Below, piece after piece: positions 9,236 to 16,796 of a DNA stretch of 47,941 bases. The notes below the pieces were generated by a model. The model worked only from the letters and a program-made list of their open reading frames with translations, was not told where the DNA came from and did not search any database. Position 1 is the first letter of the stretch, and every line of letters begins with the position of its first letter. The DNA is from Gemmatimonadota bacterium (GTDB taxonomy: Bacteria; Gemmatimonadota; Gemmatimonadetes; Gemmatimonadales; Gemmatimonadaceae), in the NCBI GenBank assembly GCA_002737115.1, contig NSHR01000031.1, forward strand, positions 1 through 47,941. The letters run 5' to 3'. The translations under genes were made by a program, and so were the position numbers.

Positions 9236-9828
9236 GCGAACGCTACGACGCGGCGTACTTCGACAAGTGGTACCGGCATCCCACGCATCGCGTGAAGACG
9301 GCGGCTGAGCTCGCTCGGCAGGTGTCGTTCGTGTTGCACACGGCCGAGTGGGTGTTAGGGCGACGCGTGCGCACGGTGCTCGACGTGGGCTGTGGCGAGG
9401 GCCACTGGTATCCGGCGCTGCGGGCGCTTCGTCCCCGCGTAGCGTATCAGGGCGTCGATCCGAGCGCGTATGCAGTGCGCAAGTTCGGCGCGCGCCGGCA
9501 TCTGCAGCAGGGTGGCATCGAGGATCTCGGCAGACTCGATCTGCGCGAGCAGTACGATCTGGTGGTGTGCTGCGGCATGCTGAATTATCTGTCGATCCCC
9601 CAGCTCACGAGCGGCATCGCGCAGGTCGCGCAACGCACGGGCGGCATGGCGTATCTCGAGCTGTTCACGAAGGACGATCACTTTGAGGGGGATACCGACT
9701 GGCCGGCGCCCAAGTCGGCGTCATGGTATCGTGGGCTGATGAAGCGGACGGGGCTGTTTCCGGTGGGCATGCAGTGCTACGTGTCGGAAGCGGAGCAATA
9801 CCGGGTCTCTTCGCTGGAACGGCTGTAG
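9232..9828 (+). CDS. Class I SAM-dependent methyltransferase, probable CTG start
   Basis: The 198-residue product has the SAM-binding motif TVLDVGCGEGHW near residues 43-54, an acidic residue after the next strand (YQGVDPSAYA), and the LVVCCGMLNYL motif IV region, so it is a class I Rossmann methyltransferase. Its substrate is unknown. The family-like N-terminus SERYDAAYFDKWY starts at the junction with the upstream barrel gene, where CTGA holds both a CTG codon and the TGA stop; GGGGG lies 5 bases before. The nearest in-frame standard start is GTG at 9187, which would add a basic 15-residue stretch read inside the barrel gene. Coupled translation with the barrel gene is likely. Confidence 0.85.
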   Translation: MSERYDAAYFDKWYRHPTHRVKTAAELARQVSFVLHTAEWVLGRRVRTVLDVGCGEGHWYPALRALRPRVAYQGVDPSAYAVRKFGARRHLQQGGIEDLGRLDLREQYDLVVCCGMLNYLSIPQLTSGIAQVAQRTGGMAYLELFTKDDHFEGDTDWPAPKSASWYRGLMKRTGLFPVGMQCYVSEAEQYRVSSLERL

Positions 9829-9902
9829 ATTCTGCTACATGACTGATTGGATTGCCGTGCCGTGGCTCGTGATGCATACCCGCTAGTCGAACGGCATCCG
9901 TC

Positions 9903-11273
9903 ATGGCTAATCGTCCGCTCATTCTGCTGCACGGGTACAGCGCCGACGGCAGTGCCTTCGGCGCGTGGCGCACGCTGTTGCGCGAGGCGGGATGGAGTGC
10001 GGAGCAGCTGTGTACGGTGAGCTACGAGTCGCTCACCAACGAGGTGTCGGTGCGCGATATCGCCGAGGGCTTCGACAAGGTGCTGCGGCAGCGCGTGGGG
10101 CTGGCCGACGACGAGCCGTTTGATATGATGGTACACTCCGCCGGCATGCTGGTGTTACGCGCGTGGCTGACTCGGCGTGGCATGACCGCACAGCGGCGCG
10201 CGCGCGTGAAGCACGTGATCGCGCTGGCGCCGGCCACGTTCGGGTCGCCGTTGGCGCACAAGGGGCGCAGCTTTCTCGGGGCGCTGGTGAAGGGACGCAA
10301 GCAACTGGGCCCCGACTTTCTCGAAGCGGGCGATCAGGTGCTCGACGCACTCGAGCTGGGTAGTCGGTTCGGCTGGGACCTGTCGCACACCGACTTGTTC
10401 GGCACCGAATGCTTTTACGATTCGAAGCGCACCACGCCGTATGTGTTCGTGTTCTGCGGGGCGCGCGGCTATCGCGGAATGAGCGCGCAGGCGAACAGCC
10501 CTGGCACTGACGGTGCAGTCCGATGGGCCGGCTGCGCCTTGAACAGCCGTAAGGTGGTCCTCGATCTCTCGGCCGATTGCGCAGACACCGCGCGCGTACA
10601 GGCGCTTGATTGGACACAGGACGATGTGCCGATGTATCCGATCGCGAACGTGGATCACGGCAGCATTCTCTCGGCGCCGCCGCCGGCTCTCCAACAGATG
10701 GTGATCGATGCCCTGCGGGTGTCGTCTCGCCCTTCGTATGCTGCGTGGTGTAAACGCGCGGACACAACGGTGCGCAGCACGCGAGAGGCGATGGTGCCGT
10801 GGCAGCAGTTCATTGTGCGGGCGGTGGACGAACGGGGCGATGGGATTCGTGACTGGAATCTGCAGCTGGGTCTCCGCGACGGCGCCACGCTCGAGCCGTT
10901 CACGCAGGACGTGCATGTGTATAGCGGCGATGCCAGCTATCGCAGCTTTCACGTGAATCTTTCACAGTTAAAGGATTCGGCGGTACTGCGCGGGCGGCCG
11001 CTCCGGCTCACGGCGCAATTGTACGCAAGTACGGGCACCCCGCGCGTGCTCTATACCAGCGCGACGGTGGATACCACGGGCGCTGGCGTTGCTGTCGCGG
11101 CGCCGAATCGCGCCGGTACGTGGCACGGGTCACTGGATCTATCGAGTGTGCTGCCGGGTGGTGCCGTGCGATTCTTTCATCCGTTCACGACCACGTTTAT
11201 CGAGGTACGTCTCGATCGCGAGCCGCTTACCGGACCGGGGATGGTGGTGCGCCTTCACGAGCCGGATCAGTAG
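9903..11273 (+). CDS. Alpha/beta hydrolase (lipase/esterase-like) with C-terminal beta domain
   Basis: The 456-residue protein opens with an alpha/beta hydrolase core: LILLHGYSADGSAF forms the oxyanion-hole HG region, MMVHSAGML is the nucleophile elbow, and NVDHGSIL near residue 250 offers the catalytic histidine. The elbow reads V-H-S-A-G, so the first glycine of GxSxG is replaced. The order resembles large lipases that act on esters or lipids. Residues from about 275 to 456 form a second, beta-rich region with no recognised family, possibly for substrate or surface binding. There is no obvious signal peptide. The gap from the methyltransferase is 74 bases and holds only a 15-codon frame. 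Confidence 0.8.
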   Translation: MANRPLILLHGYSADGSAFGAWRTLLREAGWSAEQLCTVSYESLTNEVSVRDIAEGFDKVLRQRVGLADDEPFDMMVHSAGMLVLRAWLTRRGMTAQRRARVKHVIALAPATFGSPLAHKGRSFLGALVKGRKQLGPDFLEAGDQVLDALELGSRFGWDLSHTDLFGTECFYDSKRTTPYVFVFCGARGYRGMSAQANSPGTDGAVRWAGCALNSRKVVLDLSADCADTARVQALDWTQDDVPMYPIANVDHGSILSAPPPALQQMVIDALRVSSRPSYAAWCKRADTTVRSTREAMVPWQQFIVRAVDERGDGIRDWNLQLGLRDGATLEPFTQDVHVYSGDASYRSFHVNLSQLKDSAVLRGRPLRLTAQLYASTGTPRVLYTSATVDTTGAGVAVAAPNRAGTWHGSLDLSSVLPGGAVRFFHPFTTTFIEVRLDREPLTGPGMVVRLHEPDQ

Positions 11274-11305
11274 TCTTTCCGCCATCGTTTTCTACCGACC
11301 TTCTG

Positions 11306-12259
11306 ATGACCTCCGACTGTCTCCGTATCGCCGGCGCGCAAATGGCGCCGATCTGGCTGGACCGTGCCGGCACGCTGGTGAAGGTGATCGCGGCGATTCA
11401 TGCGGCGGCCGACGACGGCGTGCAGCTGCTCGCCTTTCCTGAGGCGTTCGTGCCCGGCTATCCGTGGTGGATCGAGTGGACGGACGGCGCGCGCTTCGAC
11501 TCGTCGGTGCAGAAAGCGTTGCACGCGCATTATCTCGATCAGGCGGTGCAGATCGAGGCGGGACACTTGTTGGATGTGTGCGCGGCTGCGAAGGCGCGGG
11601 CGATCACGGTGGTGCTGGGCATCATCGAGCGACCGCTCGACCGGGGCGGGCACAGCGTGTACGCCAGCGTGGTCACGATCGATTCTGGTGGTGCGCTGGT
11701 GACGGTGCATCGCAAGCTGATGCCCACGTACGAAGAGCGACTGACCTGGTCACCCGGCGACGGCCATGGACTGCGTACGCATCGGGTGGGCGCATTCACA
11801 CTTGGCGCGCTCAACTGCTGGGAAAATTGGATGCCGCTGGCGCGGGCCAGCCTGTACGGGCAGGGCGAAGATCTGCATGTCGCGGTGTGGCCGGGGAGCG
11901 TGCGCAACACCGAGGAGATCACGCGCTTCATGGCGCGCGAGGGCCGGTCGTACGTGATGTCGGTGTCGGGGCTGCTGCGACGCGATCAGGTACCGGAACA
12001 GACGCCGCACTTCGACCTGCTGCAGCGGGTGCTTCCCGAGGTGATGGGCGAAGGCGGCACCTGTATTGCGGGTCCCGATGCGACCTGGCTGGTGGCGCCG
12101 GTGGCGCACGAGGAGCGCATCATTGCCGCCGACGTGCACCACGTGCGGGTACGCGAGGAGCGGCAGAACTTCGACGCGATGGGGCACTACGCGCGTCCCG
12201 ACGTGCTGCAGCTCGAGGTGAACCGGGAGCGGCAGCGCGCGGTGCGGATTCGCGACTAG
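11306..12259 (+). CDS. Nitrilase (carbon-nitrogen hydrolase superfamily)
   Basis: The 317-residue protein carries the full nitrilase catalytic set: Glu46 in FPEAFVPGYP, Lys137 in HRKLMPT and Cys171 in LNCWENWMPLAR. The CWEN-x-MP-x-AR context is that of true nitrilases rather than of amidases or cyanide hydratases, so hydrolysis of a nitrile to acid and ammonia is expected. Length fits the family. ATG 11306 is the start because homology begins there; the frame upstream to 11120 overlaps the lipase gene. It ends 7 bases before the convergent nuclease gene. The substrate could be an aromatic or aliphatic nitrile and cannot be told from the sequence. Confidence 0.92.
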   Translation: MTSDCLRIAGAQMAPIWLDRAGTLVKVIAAIHAAADDGVQLLAFPEAFVPGYPWWIEWTDGARFDSSVQKALHAHYLDQAVQIEAGHLLDVCAAAKARAITVVLGIIERPLDRGGHSVYASVVTIDSGGALVTVHRKLMPTYEERLTWSPGDGHGLRTHRVGAFTLGALNCWENWMPLARASLYGQGEDLHVAVWPGSVRNTEEITRFMAREGRSYVMSVSGLLRRDQVPEQTPHFDLLQRVLPEVMGEGGTCIAGPDATWLVAPVAHEERIIAADVHHVRVREERQNFDAMGHYARPDVLQLEVNRERQRAVRIRD

Positions 12260-12266
12260 GGGACCG

Positions 12267-13409
12267 TCAACGGGCGCTGCATGATCGCTGCTCGAGGACG
12301 CACTGCACGCCGGGCGTGATTAGCGAGAGCAGATCGTAGCCCGTCGAGCGCTGAATTGCATCGACCGTGGTGAGGTACGCCGTGTAGGGTCGGCTGGCGA
12401 TCCCGTTGACATTCGGCATGTTGACCGCGATGACCTGCACGTCGGACGGGTTTGTGATTTGCGCCGGTGTGCGGAGGTCGGGGATGACAACCGCCACCTT
12501 CCACATCGAATCGGGAATCGCGAGCGGGGCACCTGGCATCACACCCAACCCATCGACGCCGGGGCCCGAGCGATTCCGCGTCCAGATGCCGCCGGCGACG
12601 ACGTAGATCTGGCGGCCGCCGGTGAGAAGCGTGCGCAAGAAAGTCTCGAACTCCGCCCATGGACCGCCGTTCATGTCCGGTCGCTGCGGCAACATGTTGG
12701 TGAGAAAGAACGTCGCCGCGTTGTCGCCGTCGGCACTCGTCCAGTCGGCCGACGGGGCGAGATGGCCGCGCGAATACTCGCCCCCGTTGATCCAGTCGTT
12801 GGTCGTGGTGCGGAGCAGGCCGAGTCGCGTGAGCGCGGTGTCGGCAGAAAAACAATTGCATCGTGCCGCCGCGCCCAGATGGCTTGCATCGAGATGCCAC
12901 GCGGCCCAGTTCGCCACGCCGCGGCGCGGATTGAGCGAGAGCGTGTACTGTCGTCGGGCGATGAGCACGTCATCGGTGGAATCGGCGTCGGTGGGCAGTC
13001 CGAGCGCGGTGTTGAAGCCCACGCGCGCCGTCGTTGCCACGGAGGCAATGGCGCTCGTGATGGTGGTGGCTGCCGTCGAACCATCGCTCGCGGTGACGCT
13101 GATGCGCGCGCCGCCTGGGCCGACGGCCGAAATCACTCCGTTGGCATCCACCGCCACGACCGCGGGATCGCTGGTCGTCCACGCCACGCTGCGATTACTT
13201 TGGGCGACCCCTCCGCCGTTGGTGCCGGACACGAACAGCTGCGTTTGGAAGCCCACGGGAAGCGCCGCCGCCCGCGCGCCAATGGCGAGCGTGGCCACGC
13301 CGCCACTGGGCGGTGCGGGCGGCGGGGCGAGTGGCAACGCGTCGGTACCACCAGCGCAGGCGGTACCGATCAGTGCGATCAGCAGCGCCAGGCCGCCGCG
13401 AATGAGCAC
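12267..13409 (-). CDS. Lipoprotein DNA/RNA non-specific endonuclease with Ig-like domain
   Basis: The 380-residue product has a lipobox signal (LIGTAC, Cys18), a proline-rich linker, a bacterial Ig-like (Big2) domain around residues 38-120 (WTTSDPAVVAVDANGVISAVGPG), and a NUC-type nuclease domain around 140-375. The nuclease motifs are SRGHLAPSADW with the catalytic histidine, and FFLTNMLPQ...WAEFE with the metal-binding asparagine. The classic DRGH motif here reads SRGH. NUC enzymes degrade DNA and RNA; an anchored form suggests scavenging of extracellular nucleic acid. Cysteines near CNCF and at the C-terminus could form disulfides. It lies 49 bases downstream of the next gene on the same strand. 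Confidence 0.87.
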   Translation of the reverse strand: MLIRGGLALLIALIGTACAGGTDALPLAPPPAPPSGGVATLAIGARAAALPVGFQTQLFVSGTNGGGVAQSNRSVAWTTSDPAVVAVDANGVISAVGPGGARISVTASDGSTAATTITSAIASVATTARVGFNTALGLPTDADSTDDVLIARRQYTLSLNPRRGVANWAAWHLDASHLGAAARCNCFSADTALTRLGLLRTTTNDWINGGEYSRGHLAPSADWTSADGDNAATFFLTNMLPQRPDMNGGPWAEFETFLRTLLTGGRQIYVVAGGIWTRNRSGPGVDGLGVMPGAPLAIPDSMWKVAVVIPDLRTPAQITNPSDVQVIAVNMPNVNGIASRPYTAYLTTVDAIQRSTGYDLLSLITPGVQCVLEQRSCSAR

Positions 13410-13458
13410 GGATCCCGGGTGGCGCTGCCGGTACGACGGGCCGGCGGATGGTTCGTAG

Positions 13459-13884
13459 CTATTCGACGATCGCCGTCGGCTTTTTGTTCTCGTACTTCAA
13501 CGTGATCTTCGACGCCTTGCAGAGATTCAGCGCTTCCCACTCCACCTCATCCCCGTCGCTGTCCGTCACCTTGAGATCCCAGGAGCAGACGGTCTCCTTC
13601 GTGTCGAACTCGATGTCCACGGTCTCGTTGTTCGGGAGCACGTCCTCTTCCATAATGTCCTCCCCCCAATGATCCTCATGGGTCGGCGACACGTAAACGT
13701 GGGTCACCGTCATTCCCGTCTTGTTGACGAGGGCGAAGTCGAGGGGGCTGGGCGTGGCTGGGCGCGACGGGACGATCATCGTCACGAGGAGGGCTGCAGC
13801 AAAAAGCGTCGTTTTGATCACGGGCGGGATGGATGAAGGGAAGGAAGAACCCACCGCGACGGATGAGTTAGCTAGCTGAAACAT
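13459..13884 (-). CDS. Small exported acidic protein of unknown function
   Basis: The product has up to 141 residues with a hydrophobic export segment (TTLFAAALLVTMIV) and a mature domain of about 95 residues rich in Asp and Glu (VYVSPTHEDHWGEDIMEEDVLPNNETVDIEFD). Two cysteines (TVCSWDL and NLCKAS) could form a disulfide. The pattern of a strand, a VSP-x4-W-x-ED turn and a PNNE-x-V-x-I-x-F strand matches a conserved but uncharacterised small family of exported proteins as I recall it. The ATG at 13884 has GGAGG only one base before it, so a start further in, such as GTG at 13821, is possible. TTGTCG and TAGTTG 17 bases apart lie upstream as a weak promoter candidate. Confidence 0.7.
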   Translation of the reverse strand: MFQLANSSVAVGSSFPSSIPPVIKTTLFAAALLVTMIVPSRPATPSPLDFALVNKTGMTVTHVYVSPTHEDHWGEDIMEEDVLPNNETVDIEFDTKETVCSWDLKVTDSDGDEVEWEALNLCKASKITLKYENKKPTAIVE

Positions 13885-14071
13885 TCCTCCGGAGAGAAAA
13901 AACTCAACTACCGTTCCGGTCTTTCTACGACAACGTGCCGAACCGTTACACTCTATCGGGCAGCGTGGAGCGTCAGTCTAGACCCGAGTCGAGTCCCCAG
14001 CGCGCCCCAAGGCGTCGCCCGCCCCGGTTTGGAGACGTACCTTTTTCCGGAATATGGATCAGTACACGGGC

Positions 14072-15037
14072 TCAGTAGCCCCGTTCGCGGTCGACCGCCC
14101 ACTTTGGCAGCGCCCCGCGCTCGAGTGATTCGAGACACTCCAGAAAGCCGTGTGCCGCGCCATTGATTGTGGTGAGTCCGGAAATGTGCGGCGACACCAG
14201 CACGCGCGGATCGCTCCACAAGGGCGAGTCGACTGGCAGCGGTTCGGTGGCGAATACATCGAGCGCCGCACCGCGCAACCAGCCGTTGTCGAGCGCCTCG
14301 GGCAGCGCGGTTTCCTCGACCACCGAGCCGCGGCCGGCGTTCAAGAGCACCGCGCCCCGACAGCGCGACAGCACGTCGCGCGAGATCAGGCCGCGCGATG
14401 CCGGTGTATCGGGCACGGCCACCACGATCCAGTCAGCGTCCCCCACCAGATTCGCGATTTCGCTCGCCGCGTGCACCGCGTTAAACGCCGCGCTGTCGGC
14501 GGTTCCACTTACAGTCCCGCTGCGCGACACGCCGGTCACGTGCACGCCCAACGCGTGCAGTGCATGCGCGATGGCGCGGCCGATGTCTCCCGTGCCCACC
14601 ACCAGCGCACGCGTCCCCGCCACTTGCGCGATGTCACGGGGCGCCCAACGGCGTTCGCGTTGCGCCTCGGCCAACGCCAGGACCTGCAGTTGTATCGCGA
14701 AGATGCGCGATACCGCCCACTCGGCGATCATGGGGCCGAACGACTCGGGGCTACGCGTGAGCAGGATGGACGGCTCAAGATCGGATGACATCCACGAATC
14801 GACACCGGCACCGGTGCACTGAATCCAGCGCACGTTGCCCATATCCGCGACCGACGGCGGACGCTTGAATCCGATGTACGCCTCGGCCCACGTGAGATCC
14901 TCAGCGGTGATCTCGGTGAATACCTTGCCGCGCAGCTCGAGGTCGGGGCGACGCGCGCGAATGGATTCGGCGATCCCCACGTGGGCGTTGGCGCCGATGG
15001 CGATACGACGCGGAGCGAACGGGAGCGGGAAGGTCAT
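14072..15037 (-). CDS. D-2-hydroxyacid dehydrogenase
   Basis: This 321-residue protein has the NAD-binding glycine motif VVGTGDIGRAIA near residue 145, and the catalytic trio of the family: Arg in NAGRGSVV, Glu in DVFATEPLP and His in VSPHISG. Such enzymes reduce 2-oxoacids to D-2-hydroxyacids, or the reverse. It is the last gene of the eight-gene minus-strand run; its ATG shares one base with the TGA of the DppC gene (TGATG). Its place next to an importer suggests that it processes an oxoacid made from the imported compound. No clear terminator was found in the 187 bases after it. Confidence 0.9.
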   Translation of the reverse strand: MTFPLPFAPRRIAIGANAHVGIAESIRARRPDLELRGKVFTEITAEDLTWAEAYIGFKRPPSVADMGNVRWIQCTGAGVDSWMSSDLEPSILLTRSPESFGPMIAEWAVSRIFAIQLQVLALAEAQRERRWAPRDIAQVAGTRALVVGTGDIGRAIAHALHALGVHVTGVSRSGTVSGTADSAAFNAVHAASEIANLVGDADWIVVAVPDTPASRGLISRDVLSRCRGAVLLNAGRGSVVEETALPEALDNGWLRGAALDVFATEPLPVDSPLWSDPRVLVSPHISGLTTINGAAHGFLECLESLERGALPKWAVDRERGY

Positions 15038-15840
15038 CAGGCGGCCTGACGTTGAGTGGGAGACGAACCGATGGCATCACCCACGGCGTTGCAGGCGAGC
15101 ACCGTGGCAAAGATGAACAGACCGGGGAAGATCGCGAGCCACGGTTCGCTGGTCATCGCCGTTTGCGCTTGGTACAGCATGTTGCCCCAGCTGGCGGTGG
15201 GTGGTTGCACGCCCACGCCGAAGAAGCTCATCGTGCTTTCCAGCAGGATACCGCGACCGATGGCAAGCGTGGTGGCGACCGTAGCGGCGGGAATGATACC
15301 GGGAACGATATGGCGCACGATGACGCCGAACGGATTGGCGCCGATGGCCCGCGCGGCCTGCACGAAATCGAGCGACGACAGCGATTGCACTTCGGCCCGC
15401 ACGACGCGCGCCGTCTCCATCCATCCGGCGGCGGCGACCAGCAGGATCAGCATGGGCACGCCCGGCTGTAAGACGGCGGCGCCGAGCATCAGCAGCGGGA
15501 GGCGCGGAATGGCGAGCATCGCGTCGGTGGCGCGCATGAGCGCGTCGTCGACCCAGCGGCCAGCGTATCCGGCCACCGCGCCGACCGCGACGCCGATAGC
15601 CGCGCTCATGAGTGCCGACAGCACGCCGATGGCGAGCGAAACGCGGGCTCCCACCAGCACACGCGTGAGGACGTCGCGCCCGAGTTCATCGGTGCCGAAC
15701 CAGTGCAGCAACGACGGCGCGGCGCGACGGTTGGCCAAATCGAGTGCATCGGCGGCGAAGGGCGCGAGATACGGGGCCAGCAGCGACGCTACCACGAGCG
15801 TGGCGAGAAAGAGCAAACCACCGCGCGGTCCGGCCTTCAT
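15037..15840 (-). CDS. dppC: ABC importer permease, DppC/OppC type
   Basis: The 267-residue membrane protein shows the DppC pattern: HWFGTDELGRDVLTRVLVGARVSL after the first membrane segment, several hydrophobic helices, and the EAA loop (SLDFVQAARAIGANPFGVIVRHIVP) that docks onto the ABC ATPase. It is the second channel subunit of a peptide/nickel-type importer. Its ATG overlaps the stop of the DppB gene by four bases (ATGA). No ATPase gene is present beside it or anywhere in the window, so the energising subunit must come from elsewhere. Confidence 0.93.
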   Translation of the reverse strand: MKAGPRGGLLFLATLVVASLLAPYLAPFAADALDLANRRAAPSLLHWFGTDELGRDVLTRVLVGARVSLAIGVLSALMSAAIGVAVGAVAGYAGRWVDDALMRATDAMLAIPRLPLLMLGAAVLQPGVPMLILLVAAAGWMETARVVRAEVQSLSSLDFVQAARAIGANPFGVIVRHIVPGIIPAATVATTLAIGRGILLESTMSFFGVGVQPPTASWGNMLYQAQTAMTSEPWLAIFPGLFIFATVLACNAVGDAIGSSPTQRQAA

Positions 15841-16796
15841 GCGGCGCCCCGCGTGCGCGGGTCGATGGACCGCACCGCGATATCAGCCAGCAGATTGAGG
15901 ACCATCACAGCCATGGCCCCGCACATGAGGAAGGCCATGAGGACGGGATAGTCGCGCTTCACGAGCGACTCGGTGAACAGGCTACCCACGCCAGGCCAGG
16001 CGAACACACTTTCGGTGACGACCGCACCCGACGCCATAATGGCGGCATCGAGCAGTACTACGGTAATGAACGGACCAAGCGCATTGGGTAGCGCGTGATG
16101 CCACAGTACGCCGCGCTCGGAGACGCCGCGCACACGCGCCGCATTCATGAACGGTCGGCCAATGGTTTCGCGCATGGCTCGGCGTAAATAGCGCGACCAC
16201 GCGGCCGCTTGCACGGCGGCCAGCACGACTACCGGCAGCACGAGGTGCGCGATCCGATCCGCGAGCGAATTGGCACCGAACGACGCGCGCCCCGACGACG
16301 GCAGCCACCCCAACGTGATCGCGAACACCAGCTGCAGCAGCAAGCCAAACCAGAACACCGGCAGCGAAATGCCCGCCACCGCGACCAACGACGTGACGCG
16401 ATCGAACAGGCGATGCACCGACGCCAGGACGCCTACGGGCAGCGCCACGCAAAGCGCCAGCACGGTGCTCGCGCCAACCAGTTCGAGCGTAGCGGGCACG
16501 CGCTCGAGCACACGGTCGAGCACGGGACGACCGTCGGCAAAACTGTAGCCCCAGTCGCCGCGCACGAACGCCGACAGCCACGACACATACTGCGCCGCGA
16601 GCGGTCGATCGAGTCCCATGGCGGCCCGCAGTCGCTCGATGTCCTGTGGGCGTACATTCGGATTCTCAAGGTACGCCGCCAGCGGACCGCCAGGCACCGC
16701 CTGCAGGAGGGCGAACACCAGTACCGAGATGAGGACCAGCAGCGGTGCACTCTGCAGCACCCGCCGCATGATCATGCCACGCATGGCGCCACGCAT
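15837..16796 (-). CDS. dppB: ABC importer permease, DppB/OppB type
   Basis: The 319-residue membrane protein has the DppB order: an N-terminal membrane helix, a periplasmic loop with GLDRPLAAQYVSWLSAFVRGDWGYSF, then five helices. The EAA loop is RPFMNAARVRGVSERGVLWHHALPNALGPFI. It pairs with the DppC subunit. The ATG at 16796 was chosen because it forms an ATGA overlap with the stop of the solute-binding-protein gene; a frame seven codons longer exists but would overlap more. Together with its neighbours it makes a family-5 importer. Confidence 0.93.
   Translation of the reverse strand: MRGAMRGMIMRRVLQSAPLLVLISVLVFALLQAVPGGPLAAYLENPNVRPQDIERLRAAMGLDRPLAAQYVSWLSAFVRGDWGYSFADGRPVLDRVLERVPATLELVGASTVLALCVALPVGVLASVHRLFDRVTSLVAVAGISLPVFWFGLLLQLVFAITLGWLPSSGRASFGANSLADRIAHLVLPVVVLAAVQAAAWSRYLRRAMRETIGRPFMNAARVRGVSERGVLWHHALPNALGPFITVVLLDAAIMASGAVVTESVFAWPGVGSLFTESLVKRDYPVLMAFLMCGAMAVMVLNLLADIAVRSIDPRTRGAA

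Noticed and set aside
9839-9886. 15-residue frame after the methyltransferase with TAGATT seven bases before it
   Set aside because: Too short to support, TAGATT includes the stop codon of the previous gene, and no conservation can be judged.
12459-13505. 348-codon plus-strand frame
   Set aside because: It is antisense to the nuclease gene, which has signal peptide, Ig-like and NUC motifs in order.
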